A stretch of DNA of 64,000 bases. Origin: an uncultured Sphingomonas sp. (lineage in GTDB: Bacteria > Pseudomonadota > Alphaproteobacteria > Sphingomonadales > Sphingomonadaceae). This document shows positions 32,931 through 41,071 of this stretch, in pieces. The DNA is taken from NCBI RefSeq assembly GCF_934560975.1, contig NZ_CAKTFO010000001.1, positions 248,001 through 312,000 of the forward strand, in the 5' to 3' direction. The notes beneath the pieces are model-generated. The model did no database searches. It saw only the letters and a program-made list of their open reading frames with translations, and was not told the DNA's origin. Position numbers and translations under genes: made by a program. Every line of letters starts with the position of its first letter. Within the stretch, counting starts at the first letter, position 1.

Positions 32931-34310
32931 TCAGGCGGCACGCAGTCCGGACGGGCCGGCCGCCCGATCCAGTTCGCCGCCGGCCCGTGCGCTCCGGCCG
33001 TAGACCAGCTCGAACAACGGGCTCGCCATCATGGTGGTGACGATCGCCATCAGCACCAGCATGGAGAACAGGGTGGGCCCGATAACCCCCTTTTGCAGGC
33101 CGATATTGATGATGATCAGCTCCATCAGCCCGCGCGAGTTCATCAGCGCGCCGATGCCCAGCGCGGTGCGGTTATCCTCGCCGGACCAGCGCGCGGCGGC
33201 ATAGCAGGCGCCGAACTTGGCGAGGATCGATGCGGCCAGGATGCCCAATGCGATCAGCAGTAGGGACGCCGAATTGACCATGTCCATGCGGGTGTTCAGG
33301 CCCGAATAGGTGAAGAACATCGGCAGCAGCAGCACCACGGCGACCGGCTCCACCTTCTTCTTCAGCTCCGCCGTGAACAGGCCCTTGGGCATGAACGTGC
33401 CGAGGATGAAGCCGCCGAAGATGGCGTGGATGCCGATCGCGTCCATGAAGAAGGCGGACAGGCAGAACAGCATCAGGGTGACGGCCAATACGGTATGGCT
33501 CATCTCGCCGCGCCGCTCCACCGCCCGGCCCAGCGGCGCGAGCAGCTGACGGCCGAACAGGATCAGGAAGGCGACATACAGCACGGCCCCGCCGATCGCG
33601 ACCAATGCCACGCCCGGACCGGCGCCGAATGCGGCCAGCACGATCGCCAGCACGCACCATGACGCCGCATCGTCGAACGCGCCCGCGGTCAGCGACAAGG
33701 TGCCGAGCGCGCTGTCGGCCAGGCCGCGTTCGTTGATGATCCGCGCCAGCATCGGAAAGGCGGTCAGCGCGATGCACGCCCCCATGAACAGGGTCGCGTT
33801 GGCGCGGCTGATGCCCGCCGTGAACAGGCCGGGCACGGTCAGCAGGAATGGCGTGATCGCCACCGCGATCAGGAACGGTGCGACGATGCCCGCCGCCGAT
33901 ACGCTGAACGCACTGCGCGCCTTGGCCCGAAAATGATCCATCCGGAACGTGGTGCCGACCAGGAACATGTATAACCCGACGCCGAGCTGTGCGCCGACAT
34001 AGAGGACGTTCTTGGTCTCGGCCGGGAACAGGGCCGCCTGCGCCTGGGGCCACAGCAGCCCGAGCAGGGAGGGGCCGAGCAGCACGCCGGCGATCATCTC
34101 GCCCACCACCTGCGGCTGGGCGAGCAGCTTCTGGCCTAGCCAGCCGACGACCCGGCAGGCGAGGATGATGACGGCCAGCTGCAGAAAGAAGTGGACGCTG
34201 TAATCGCCCGGCGCAAAGCTCTTGCCGATGCCATTGGCCGCCGCCGGCCCATGCGCCGAAAGCAGCCCGCTTATTGTTGCGTTCAGGCTGTCCGCCAATC
34301 CGCCCGTCAT
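32931..34310 (-). CDS. Cation:proton antiporter, CPA2 family
   Basis: A 459-aa inner-membrane protein with about 12 helices. EMIAGVLLGPSLLGLLWP, TALFMGACIALTAFPMLARI-type and FFMDAIGIHAIFGGFILG segments are typical of Na+/H+ or K+/H+ exchangers of the KefB/NhaP-like CPA2 group. The conserved Asp pair region appears as GAFDDAASW. No C-terminal NAD-binding domain is present. The ATG at 34310 is preceded by a G-rich stretch; the frame is open far upstream only by chance. Confidence 0.88.
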   Translation of the reverse strand: MTGGLADSLNATISGLLSAHGPAAANGIGKSFAPGDYSVHFFLQLAVIILACRVVGWLGQKLLAQPQVVGEMIAGVLLGPSLLGLLWPQAQAALFPAETKNVLYVGAQLGVGLYMFLVGTTFRMDHFRAKARSAFSVSAAGIVAPFLIAVAITPFLLTVPGLFTAGISRANATLFMGACIALTAFPMLARIINERGLADSALGTLSLTAGAFDDAASWCVLAIVLAAFGAGPGVALVAIGGAVLYVAFLILFGRQLLAPLGRAVERRGEMSHTVLAVTLMLFCLSAFFMDAIGIHAIFGGFILGTFMPKGLFTAELKKKVEPVAVVLLLPMFFTYSGLNTRMDMVNSASLLLIALGILAASILAKFGACYAAARWSGEDNRTALGIGALMNSRGLMELIIINIGLQKGVIGPTLFSMLVLMAIVTTMMASPLFELVYGRSARAGGELDRAAGPSGLRAA

Positions 34311-34393
34311 GTCCGAAATCCCCCCGATTCTGTTTTCGTTGTTCCCCGCACGGGAGGTAAGCACATCCGCGCGCCACCGGCCATTGGCGAATG

Positions 34394-35500
34394 TCACAAC
34401 CAGCCGCGTATCCCGAACACGATGCTGGTTGAGCGGGCATCGTCGCCCGCCATGCGCGCCAGGCGCGCGGTGCGGGCGAAGCGCCGTTCGTGGCTGATGC
34501 CGACATAGGGGGCGAACGCGCGCCGGATCTCGTAGCGCAGCCGCAGGTCGAGCTGCATGCCGGTCAGGCCCGATCCGAGGCGCTGGCGCGGCACGTCCTG
34601 CGCCGACATCGCAAGCTCGACCCGCGGCTGCAACACCAGCGCCTGCGTGATCCGCTGGTCGTAATAGCCGCTCAAACGGGCAAAGGCGTTGCCGTCCTGG
34701 GACAGGAAAGCGGAGGCTTCCGTCTCGAACCAGAACGGCGCGAGCCCCTCTACCGCCACCACCGCATAAGCCGGTGATCTGCCCCCTCCGAAATCCTGCC
34801 GCAGCCCTGCCTGGATGTTCCAATAGGGGTCGATCGCCCGGCTGTAGAGCGCCTGTGCCTCGCCCGCACCCGACGTGCGCCCGCGCGCGCCTTCGCCTTC
34901 GGTCTTCACCACCAGGCGGTTGAGGTCGCCGCCGAACCAGCCTTCGCCGTCCCAGCGATAACCGTCGCGCCCCTTGCGGGCCTGCCATTCGGCAATGTCC
35001 GCGATCAGCATGGAATAGGTCATTCCGCCATGTTCGCGCGCGAGCAGGCGGCGCGCGGCGGCCATCCGCGCCGCCGGGTAGAGCCGATCCGCCGCATGGT
35101 CGCCCGGTGGTGGCGGAGGTGCCGCGTGGCCGACCTCCGTCGGCTGACCTTCCGCCTTCCCGGCCATGCCGTGCATCATCATGTGATGGTCATGGGGTGC
35201 ATCCACTTGAACGGGAACGGGCCTGTCCGCGGCGGGCATGGCATGGTCCATCATCGAATGATCGTGCGGAGGTGGCGCTGCCGGGGCGCTGTCCACCGCC
35301 GTGGGGGTAGCTGCCTTGGGCTGAGGGTGATGCGCCTTGCGGGCCGGTGCCGGCTTCGGCCTGCTCGGCGGAGCAGCCTTGCGTGGCGCTACCGGCGCGA
35401 CCTTCGGCATCGCCATCCCGTGATGGCCGTGCATGTCATGGGTCTGCGCCATGGCGGATGCGGCGAAGCCCAGCAGGGCGAGCGCGAACAGGCGGATCAT
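34394..35500 (-). CDS. copB: Copper resistance outer-membrane protein CopB
   Basis: A 368-aa exported protein. The signal peptide MIRLFALALLGFAASAMAQ is followed by a His/Met-rich linker (DMHGHHGMAM, HDHSMMDHAM, HDHHMMMHGMAG) that would bind copper, and a C-terminal beta-barrel beginning around residue 170 and ending SIVFGIRGWL. It partners CopA in copper tolerance. The ATG overlaps the copA stop (ATGA, 35497-35500). Confidence 0.93.
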   Translation of the reverse strand: MIRLFALALLGFAASAMAQTHDMHGHHGMAMPKVAPVAPRKAAPPSRPKPAPARKAHHPQPKAATPTAVDSAPAAPPPHDHSMMDHAMPAADRPVPVQVDAPHDHHMMMHGMAGKAEGQPTEVGHAAPPPPPGDHAADRLYPAARMAAARRLLAREHGGMTYSMLIADIAEWQARKGRDGYRWDGEGWFGGDLNRLVVKTEGEGARGRTSGAGEAQALYSRAIDPYWNIQAGLRQDFGGGRSPAYAVVAVEGLAPFWFETEASAFLSQDGNAFARLSGYYDQRITQALVLQPRVELAMSAQDVPRQRLGSGLTGMQLDLRLRYEIRRAFAPYVGISHERRFARTARLARMAGDDARSTSIVFGIRGWL

Positions 35501-37224
35501 GCCGCATCTCCGTCGGCGCGGACCGTCACCACCTGGAACATGCCGGCATGCATGTGCAGCATCATGTGGCAGTGAAAGGCCCAGTCGCCCACGGCATCGG
35601 CGGTCAGGTCGAACATCACGATCCCGCCCGGCGCCACCGTCACCGTATGCTTGCGCGGCGCATGGTCGCCCTTGCCCGTCACCAGCTCGAAGAAGTGGCC
35701 GTGCAGGTGGATGGGATGCGCCATCATCGTGTCGTTGACCAACGTCACCCGCACCCGCTCGCCCGCCCGGAACGGAACGGGATCGAGCACCGGCGAGTAG
35801 GCCTTGCCGTCGAACGCCCACATATAGCGTTCCATGTTGCCGGTCAGGTGGATCTCCAGCGCGCGGGAGGGCGGGCGCGGGTCCGGGTTGCGCGCCAGGG
35901 CCTGCAAATCGGCATAGACCAGCACCTTGTGCTCGGCCCCGCGCAGGCCCTGGCCCGGCTCGTTTGTGCGATCGGCCGGCATCGGCGCGATGGTCTGCAC
36001 GCCCGGCGTCAGCGCCATGCCCGGCGCGTGGGCCGGGTTGCGCATGGACATGTCCATGGTCATGCCCGGCATAGCCGACATGTCCATTCCCATGTCGCGC
36101 ATGGTGGCAAGCGGGCGCGGGCGCCGGGGCGGGATGGGTGCGACCATCCCCGCCTGTGGCGCCAAAGTGGCACGGACCAGGCCCGAGCGGTCGATCGCTT
36201 CCGCCACGAAGGCGTAGGCGCGCGGCTCCCCCGGCTCCACGATCACGTCATAGGTTTCCGCATTGCCGATCTGGATCTCGTCCACCGCGACCGGCTTCAC
36301 CGGCTGGCCATCGGCGGCGACCACCGTCATCCGCAGGCCGGGGATGCGGATGTTGAAGATCGTCATCGCGGCGGCGTTGATGATGCGCAGCCGCACGCGC
36401 TCGCCCGGCCGGAACAGGCCCGTCCAATTGCCGACATTGCCATGGCCGTTGACCAGATAGCTGTAGGTGGCGCCCGTCACGTCGAGGATGTCGCTCGGCT
36501 CCATCCGCATCCGGCCCCACTCCAGCCGGTCCTTCAGTCGCTGGTCGCGCCCGCCGACCAACGATGCCAAGGTCTGCTTCTGCCAGTTGAAATAGCCGCT
36601 TTGCTGTTTCAGCCGGGTCATGATCCGGTGCGGGTGGATCGGGCTCCAGTCGGACAGGACCAGCACATGCTCGCGATCCGACCGGATCGGGTCGGTCCCT
36701 TCCGGATCGATCACGATCGGGCCATACTGCCCCATCGGTTCCTGCATGCCGGAATGGCTGTGATACCAATAGGTGCCCGCCTGGATCAGCGGAAAGTCGT
36801 AGGTGAAGCTTTCCCCGGCGGGGATGCCCGGAAAGCTCACGCCCGGCACGCCGTCCTGATCGAACGGCACCAGCAGGCCGTGCCAGTGGATCGACGTATC
36901 CTCGTCCAGACGGTTGTCCACCGTGATCCGCACCGTCTGCCCCTCGCGCAGGCGGAGGAGGGGGCCGGGCAGGGTGCCGTTCACCGTAATGGCATGGCCG
37001 CTGCGCCCGTCGATCGCGATCGCCCGGTGCCCGGCGGTTAGCCGGATCTCCTCACCGCCGAGGACGTCCGGATCCCGTGGCGTTACGCCCGGCGACACCG
37101 CCTGCGCCCAGGCGGGGAACAGGCCGTCCAAGCCGGTCGCGCCCAGCGCGGTAAAGGCCCCGGCGAGCAGGCTCCGCCGGTTGAGATGATGCAGTGGAAT
37201 GGAACGTCTCCCCTGCATCCTCAT
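35497..37224 (-). CDS. copA: Multicopper oxidase CopA, Tat-exported
   Basis: A 575-aa periplasmic multicopper oxidase that oxidises Cu(I) and sequesters copper. The Tat signal is NRRSLLAGAF near residue 15. All four copper motifs are present: HWHG (about 114), HSHSG (about 155), HPIHLHG (about 506) and HCHMMLHMHAGM (about 552). A Met-rich insertion (MRDMGMDMSAMPGMTMDMSM) lies before the third domain, as in copper-binding CopA proteins. The start at 37224 lies 33 bases after the sigma-factor gene, so it belongs to the same operon. Confidence 0.95.
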   Translation of the reverse strand: MRMQGRRSIPLHHLNRRSLLAGAFTALGATGLDGLFPAWAQAVSPGVTPRDPDVLGGEEIRLTAGHRAIAIDGRSGHAITVNGTLPGPLLRLREGQTVRITVDNRLDEDTSIHWHGLLVPFDQDGVPGVSFPGIPAGESFTYDFPLIQAGTYWYHSHSGMQEPMGQYGPIVIDPEGTDPIRSDREHVLVLSDWSPIHPHRIMTRLKQQSGYFNWQKQTLASLVGGRDQRLKDRLEWGRMRMEPSDILDVTGATYSYLVNGHGNVGNWTGLFRPGERVRLRIINAAAMTIFNIRIPGLRMTVVAADGQPVKPVAVDEIQIGNAETYDVIVEPGEPRAYAFVAEAIDRSGLVRATLAPQAGMVAPIPPRRPRPLATMRDMGMDMSAMPGMTMDMSMRNPAHAPGMALTPGVQTIAPMPADRTNEPGQGLRGAEHKVLVYADLQALARNPDPRPPSRALEIHLTGNMERYMWAFDGKAYSPVLDPVPFRAGERVRVTLVNDTMMAHPIHLHGHFFELVTGKGDHAPRKHTVTVAPGGIVMFDLTADAVGDWAFHCHMMLHMHAGMFQVVTVRADGDAA

Positions 37225-37257
37225 ACGCAGCCGGCGGACCTACCCCTCATCCGCGCC

Positions 37258-37818
37258 TCATTCCGGCAGCATCGCGCGGAGCCGCGCGCGGGCGCGATAG
37301 AGCCGGGTCTCGACTGCCTTGGCGCTGATGCCGAGAATGGCGGCGGTGTCCCGCTGCGACAGCCCCTCGATCGTGTGGAGCAGCAAAGGCTCCTTCAAGT
37401 TGGCGGGCAGGGCGGCGATTGCGCGGGCGACCAGCTCCGCCTCCTGCCGCCATGCCACGGCCTCGTCCACCGGAACGCGGTCGTCCGGCACGTCGATCGC
37501 TTCCGCGATCGGCTGCGCGAGCGTGAACAGGCGCCGCACCGCGCGCCGCCGCCGCCAGTCGCGGCATTTGTTGATCGCGATGCGGGACATCCAGGCGGCA
37601 AAGGACTGCTCCGGGTCGAAGCGGCCGATCGCGCGATACGCGGCCAGGAACGCCTCCTGCACCAGGTCCAGCGCCTCGTCCGTATCGCCGCTATGGCCGC
37701 GCACCAGGCGATAGATCGGGGCGCGATGCCGTCGCATCAACGCGGCAAAGGCGGCAGGATCGCCTTGTGCCGCGCGCGTCGCCAGGACCGCGTCGGCGGG
37801 CGCGCCGTCGGCGTTCAC
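37258..37818 (-). CDS. ECF sigma factor, CnrH-like
   Basis: A 186-aa alternative sigma factor. Region 2 reads YRLVRGHSGDTDEALDLVQE and FAAWMSRIAINKCRDWRRRR; region 4 reads LHTIEGLSQRDTAAILGISA and KAVETRLYRARARLR. By position it is the effector of the metal signal: anti-sigma and sensor genes lie directly upstream and copA/copB downstream. The GTG start overlaps the sensor stop (GTGA), so stoichiometric production is likely. It probably transcribes its own operon. Confidence 0.9.
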   Translation of the reverse strand: MNADGAPADAVLATRAAQGDPAAFAALMRRHRAPIYRLVRGHSGDTDEALDLVQEAFLAAYRAIGRFDPEQSFAAWMSRIAINKCRDWRRRRAVRRLFTLAQPIAEAIDVPDDRVPVDEAVAWRQEAELVARAIAALPANLKEPLLLHTIEGLSQRDTAAILGISAKAVETRLYRARARLRAMLPE

Positions 37819-38252
37819 CTGTCGGTCGCGGTCAGGCTGCGCTCCACCTCCCCATCGAAGCGCCGCGCCTGATCCGGCCGCAGGATCGCGCGAACCTCGA
37901 ACAGATGGTCCAATGTCGCCTTCTGCAGCGCGCCCATGGTGACATGCGTGCGATCCACCGCCGCCCGCACCAGCGGCCCGTTGCGATGTTCCCGCTTGAT
38001 GGCCGCCGCCAGCGCCCCGTTGCTGGCGCGCAGCTGCCGTTCGAGGCCATCGCGCTGGGCGCGGTACATCGCCTCATGCGCCTCCACCTGCGCGCGCTGG
38101 CGGGCGTCGATGTCGAGCCGGTCGAGCACGAAGGCGAAGACGGACGACGAACCCTGCGGCGGCGCGAGCGGCCGTGGCAGCAGCAGCCGCCCGGCGACAA
38201 CCCCGGCCAGCCCGGCCAGGAAAGCGAGCAGGGCGATCCCGAAGGCCCTCAC
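37815..38252 (-). CDS. Periplasmic heavy-metal sensor, CnrX/ZraP-like
   Basis: A 145-aa protein with one N-terminal membrane anchor (GIALLAFLAGLAGVVAGRLL) and a helical periplasmic domain (LDIDARQRAQVEAHEAMYRA, then ALQKATLDHLFEVRAILRPD) like the CnrX/Spy/ZraP metal sensors. His residues in HEAMY, REHRN, RTHVT and DHLFE could bind copper or another divalent ion. Its GTG start overlaps the anti-sigma stop. Confidence 0.82.
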   Translation of the reverse strand: MRAFGIALLAFLAGLAGVVAGRLLLPRPLAPPQGSSSVFAFVLDRLDIDARQRAQVEAHEAMYRAQRDGLERQLRASNGALAAAIKREHRNGPLVRAAVDRTHVTMGALQKATLDHLFEVRAILRPDQARRFDGEVERSLTATDR

Positions 38253-38530
38253 CGGCGGCGATCGTCGAGCAGGGTGGATGGGGCGAGCGCCACCTCCGGC
38301 TGAAGCGGGGACGCCGCCGCATAGGCCGGGCCGGACGATACCCCCGCACCCACCAGTCCCACCAGGGCGGACCCCGCAATCGCCGCAATGCCCAGGCTCA
38401 GTGGCGCGCGGGCGCCCGGCCTGGCGGGCCCGCTGGTGATCCGCGCCGCCAGTTCGTCCATCCGGCTGTCGAACCCGCCCGGTGGCTCGGACGCGGCGAA
38501 CAGGCGCAGGCGATCATCAAGGCCGTCCAT
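38249..38530 (-). CDS. Anti-sigma factor, CnrY-like
   Basis: A 93-aa protein with a short cytoplasmic N-terminus (DDRLRLFAASEPPGGFDSRM), one transmembrane helix (SLGIAAIAGSALVGLVGAGV) and a short periplasmic tail, the layout of CnrY-type anti-sigma factors. AGGAAGGG is well placed before the ATG. It is first in the five-gene operon; the promoter must lie in 38531-38599, where GAGGGATG on the reverse strand is a possible -35-like element. Confidence 0.7.
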   Translation of the reverse strand: MDGLDDRLRLFAASEPPGGFDSRMDELAARITSGPARPGARAPLSLGIAAIAGSALVGLVGAGVSSGPAYAAASPLQPEVALAPSTLLDDRRR

Positions 38531-38599
38531 CGTCCATCCCTTCCTGACGCTCTACGCGACGGATGCCGACATCCCTCACGATCGACCGCGAAGGCCGGT

Positions 38600-41071
38600 C
38601 TACAGCATCCTGATGGCGAAGGGCATGTCTCCGAACAGGTCGGCCGCGCGGAACGTCCGCCCGTCCACGTCCAGCGCCGTGTCGCCCCACCATTCCCCCG
38701 GGATCGCCAGTTCCTCGGCTCCGGTCGCGCCCTTCGCACAGTGCAGCGGAACCGCGACCAGCAACCGATCCGCATCCAGCGTCCGGGTGAAGGCGAACAG
38801 GTGCTCCGCCCGCTGCCCGCTAGCCGAGAGGAGGCGGAACTGGCCGTGGCGGAACAGCTCCGGATGGTCGCGCCGCAGCCGCAGGGCATGGGCGATCGCC
38901 GCCTGCTTGATCCGGCCGTCGCGCCATTGCCCGAGCAGGGACCGCGCTTCGGCCGGATCCGCCACCGGCTGCCGCGCGGCATAGTCCACCGGCCGGCGAT
39001 TGTCGGGATCGACCAGGCTCAGGTCCCACAGGTCCGTACCCTGGTAGCAATCCGGCACGCCGGGCAGAGTGGAGCGCAGCACGGCCTGGGCGATGCCGTT
39101 GATCGCCGCCGCCGGCGCGATACGATCCACGAAGGCGGTGAGCGCATCCCGGCGCTCCCCGCCGGCGAGCAGGTCGCGGATATAGGCCTCGCACGCGCCC
39201 TCATAGGCTTCGTCCGGAACGGTCCAGGACGAACGCAATTTGCCCTCGCGCAGCGCCTTGCGGCACCATTGCACCAGCCGCCCGGCATAATCCTCCGCCT
39301 GTTCGGCGGACAGGTCGAGCGGGCAGGCACCCACCAGCATCTGCAGGATCTGATAGCGGTCGGCCGGGTCCACGCCCGGTGCCGGCACCAGCCTCTCCCA
39401 ACGGCTGACCGCATCCAGCCAGGCGTCCGGCACCTCGCTCAGCACCGCCAGCCGAGCCCGCACATCCTCGCCCCGTTTGTGGTCGTGGGTGGCGGTGGCG
39501 AGCATGGCGTCGGGGTAATCCCGCGCCCGATCGGCCACACGCCGCGCAAAGTCGTCGGCGGAGAGCGCGAACGTCCCCGGATCAAAGCCGACATCGTTGC
39601 GCGACAGCAGCCGACCGTAGCGGTAGAAGGCCGTATCCTCCACCGCCTTGGCGGCGAGTGGGGCGCTCAGTTGCTCGAACTGGCGGGCGGCGTCGCGCAG
39701 CTCGGGCGATTCCCCCGCCTGCATGATCCAGCCGACCAGCCGGTCGATCACCGCCGCCTCGCCGGGCGCGGCTTCGGCCCTGGCGGCGTCGGCGGCATCG
39801 TCGAGCCGCGCCCGTCCATCCTCCTCCGTCCCGGCATAGGTGCGATAGGCGGAGAAATGGACCAGCAGCCCGGTCAGCCCGCGCCGGATCATGCCGGCCG
39901 TGAGGTCGCGCGTGTCCAGCTGGGCCCGCGCCACCTGGTGGAATGCGGCCACGGCGGCGGCAAGCTGGCCGGGGAAGGTGCGTTCGAGGATCTCGATCCG
40001 GGCGGCATGCTCTTCGTCGGCGAAGGCGGGGGAACGGCCGCTCACCGCCGCCCATGCCTCCGTCAAGGGCGCCTCGCCCCGGGGATCGTGGAGCAAGGCG
40101 GCGACATGGTTCATGAAGTCGTAGCCGCTGGTCCCGTCGGTCCCCCACGCCCTGGGCAGCGTCTCGCCAGGGGCCAGGATCTTTTCCACCACCAGATAGC
40201 CCGGCTCGGCCCGCGCCTCGTTCATCGCCGCTCGCAGGCGGCGGCAATAATCGGCGGGGTTGGCGAGGCCGTCGACATGGTCGACCCGCATCCCGTCGAT
40301 CAGCCCCTCGCGATACAGCCGCAGCGGCAGGGCATGGACCGCGTCGAAGACGGCCTGATCCTCCATCCGCAGGCCCGCCAGCTCGGTTATGTCGAAGAAG
40401 CGCCGCCAGTTGATCTCGTCGGCCGCCGTCCGCCACCAGGCGAGCCGGTAATGCTGCCGGTCCAGCAGCGCGTGGAGCCGCGCCGCGCCCGCTTGCGCGC
40501 GGCCGTCATACAGGCTGGCGAGGTCGCCTTCCCGCGCCAGCGCCGCCCGGTCCTCGGGCCGGATCGGGAAACGATGCGTGCCATGCGTCATCACCGCGCT
40601 GCCGTCCGCCTCCAGCGTCAGCGCGCCGCTGGTCAGCGCTTCGCCATAAGGCAGGCCCAGGAACGGGGCGAGCAGCTTGCCGTGCAGGCTCGGGTCCGGC
40701 CGCTCCCAATCCACATCGAAATAGGGGGCGAACGCACTCTGCCGGCCATGTTCCAGCACATCCAGCCACCAGCGATTGTCCGCCCCGCCGACCGCCATAT
40801 GGTTGGGCACGATGTCCAGGATGATGCCGATGCCCTTGTCCCGCAGCGCCGCGGCCAGCGCGCGGAAACCCTCCTCGCCGCCCAGTTCGGGATTGATCGC
40901 GGTCGGATCGACCACGTCATAGCCGTGGGTGGACCCCGCCCGGGCGGTGGCGATGGGCGAGGCATAGAGGTGGCTGATGCCGAGGTCCGCGAGGTAGCCG
41001 GCGAGCGGCACGGCATCCGCAAACCGGAATCGTTCGTGAAACTGGATGCGATAGGTGGCGCGGGGGATCAT
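38600..41071 (-). CDS. treY: Maltooligosyl trehalose synthase
   Basis: An 823-aa GH13 enzyme that turns the reducing end of maltodextrin into a terminal trehalose by transglucosylation. Catalytic motifs: GMRVDHVDGL (nucleophile Asp) near residue 253, LVVEKILAPGE (acid Glu) near 293, ATATHDHKRGED near 530. MIPRATYRIQFHERFRFADA is the standard N-terminus. The ATG at 41071 overlaps the malQ stop (ATGA). TreZ in the same operon would release the trehalose. Confidence 0.95.
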   Translation of the reverse strand: MIPRATYRIQFHERFRFADAVPLAGYLADLGISHLYASPIATARAGSTHGYDVVDPTAINPELGGEEGFRALAAALRDKGIGIILDIVPNHMAVGGADNRWWLDVLEHGRQSAFAPYFDVDWERPDPSLHGKLLAPFLGLPYGEALTSGALTLEADGSAVMTHGTHRFPIRPEDRAALAREGDLASLYDGRAQAGAARLHALLDRQHYRLAWWRTAADEINWRRFFDITELAGLRMEDQAVFDAVHALPLRLYREGLIDGMRVDHVDGLANPADYCRRLRAAMNEARAEPGYLVVEKILAPGETLPRAWGTDGTSGYDFMNHVAALLHDPRGEAPLTEAWAAVSGRSPAFADEEHAARIEILERTFPGQLAAAVAAFHQVARAQLDTRDLTAGMIRRGLTGLLVHFSAYRTYAGTEEDGRARLDDAADAARAEAAPGEAAVIDRLVGWIMQAGESPELRDAARQFEQLSAPLAAKAVEDTAFYRYGRLLSRNDVGFDPGTFALSADDFARRVADRARDYPDAMLATATHDHKRGEDVRARLAVLSEVPDAWLDAVSRWERLVPAPGVDPADRYQILQMLVGACPLDLSAEQAEDYAGRLVQWCRKALREGKLRSSWTVPDEAYEGACEAYIRDLLAGGERRDALTAFVDRIAPAAAINGIAQAVLRSTLPGVPDCYQGTDLWDLSLVDPDNRRPVDYAARQPVADPAEARSLLGQWRDGRIKQAAIAHALRLRRDHPELFRHGQFRLLSASGQRAEHLFAFTRTLDADRLLVAVPLHCAKGATGAEELAIPGEWWGDTALDVDGRTFRAADLFGDMPFAIRML

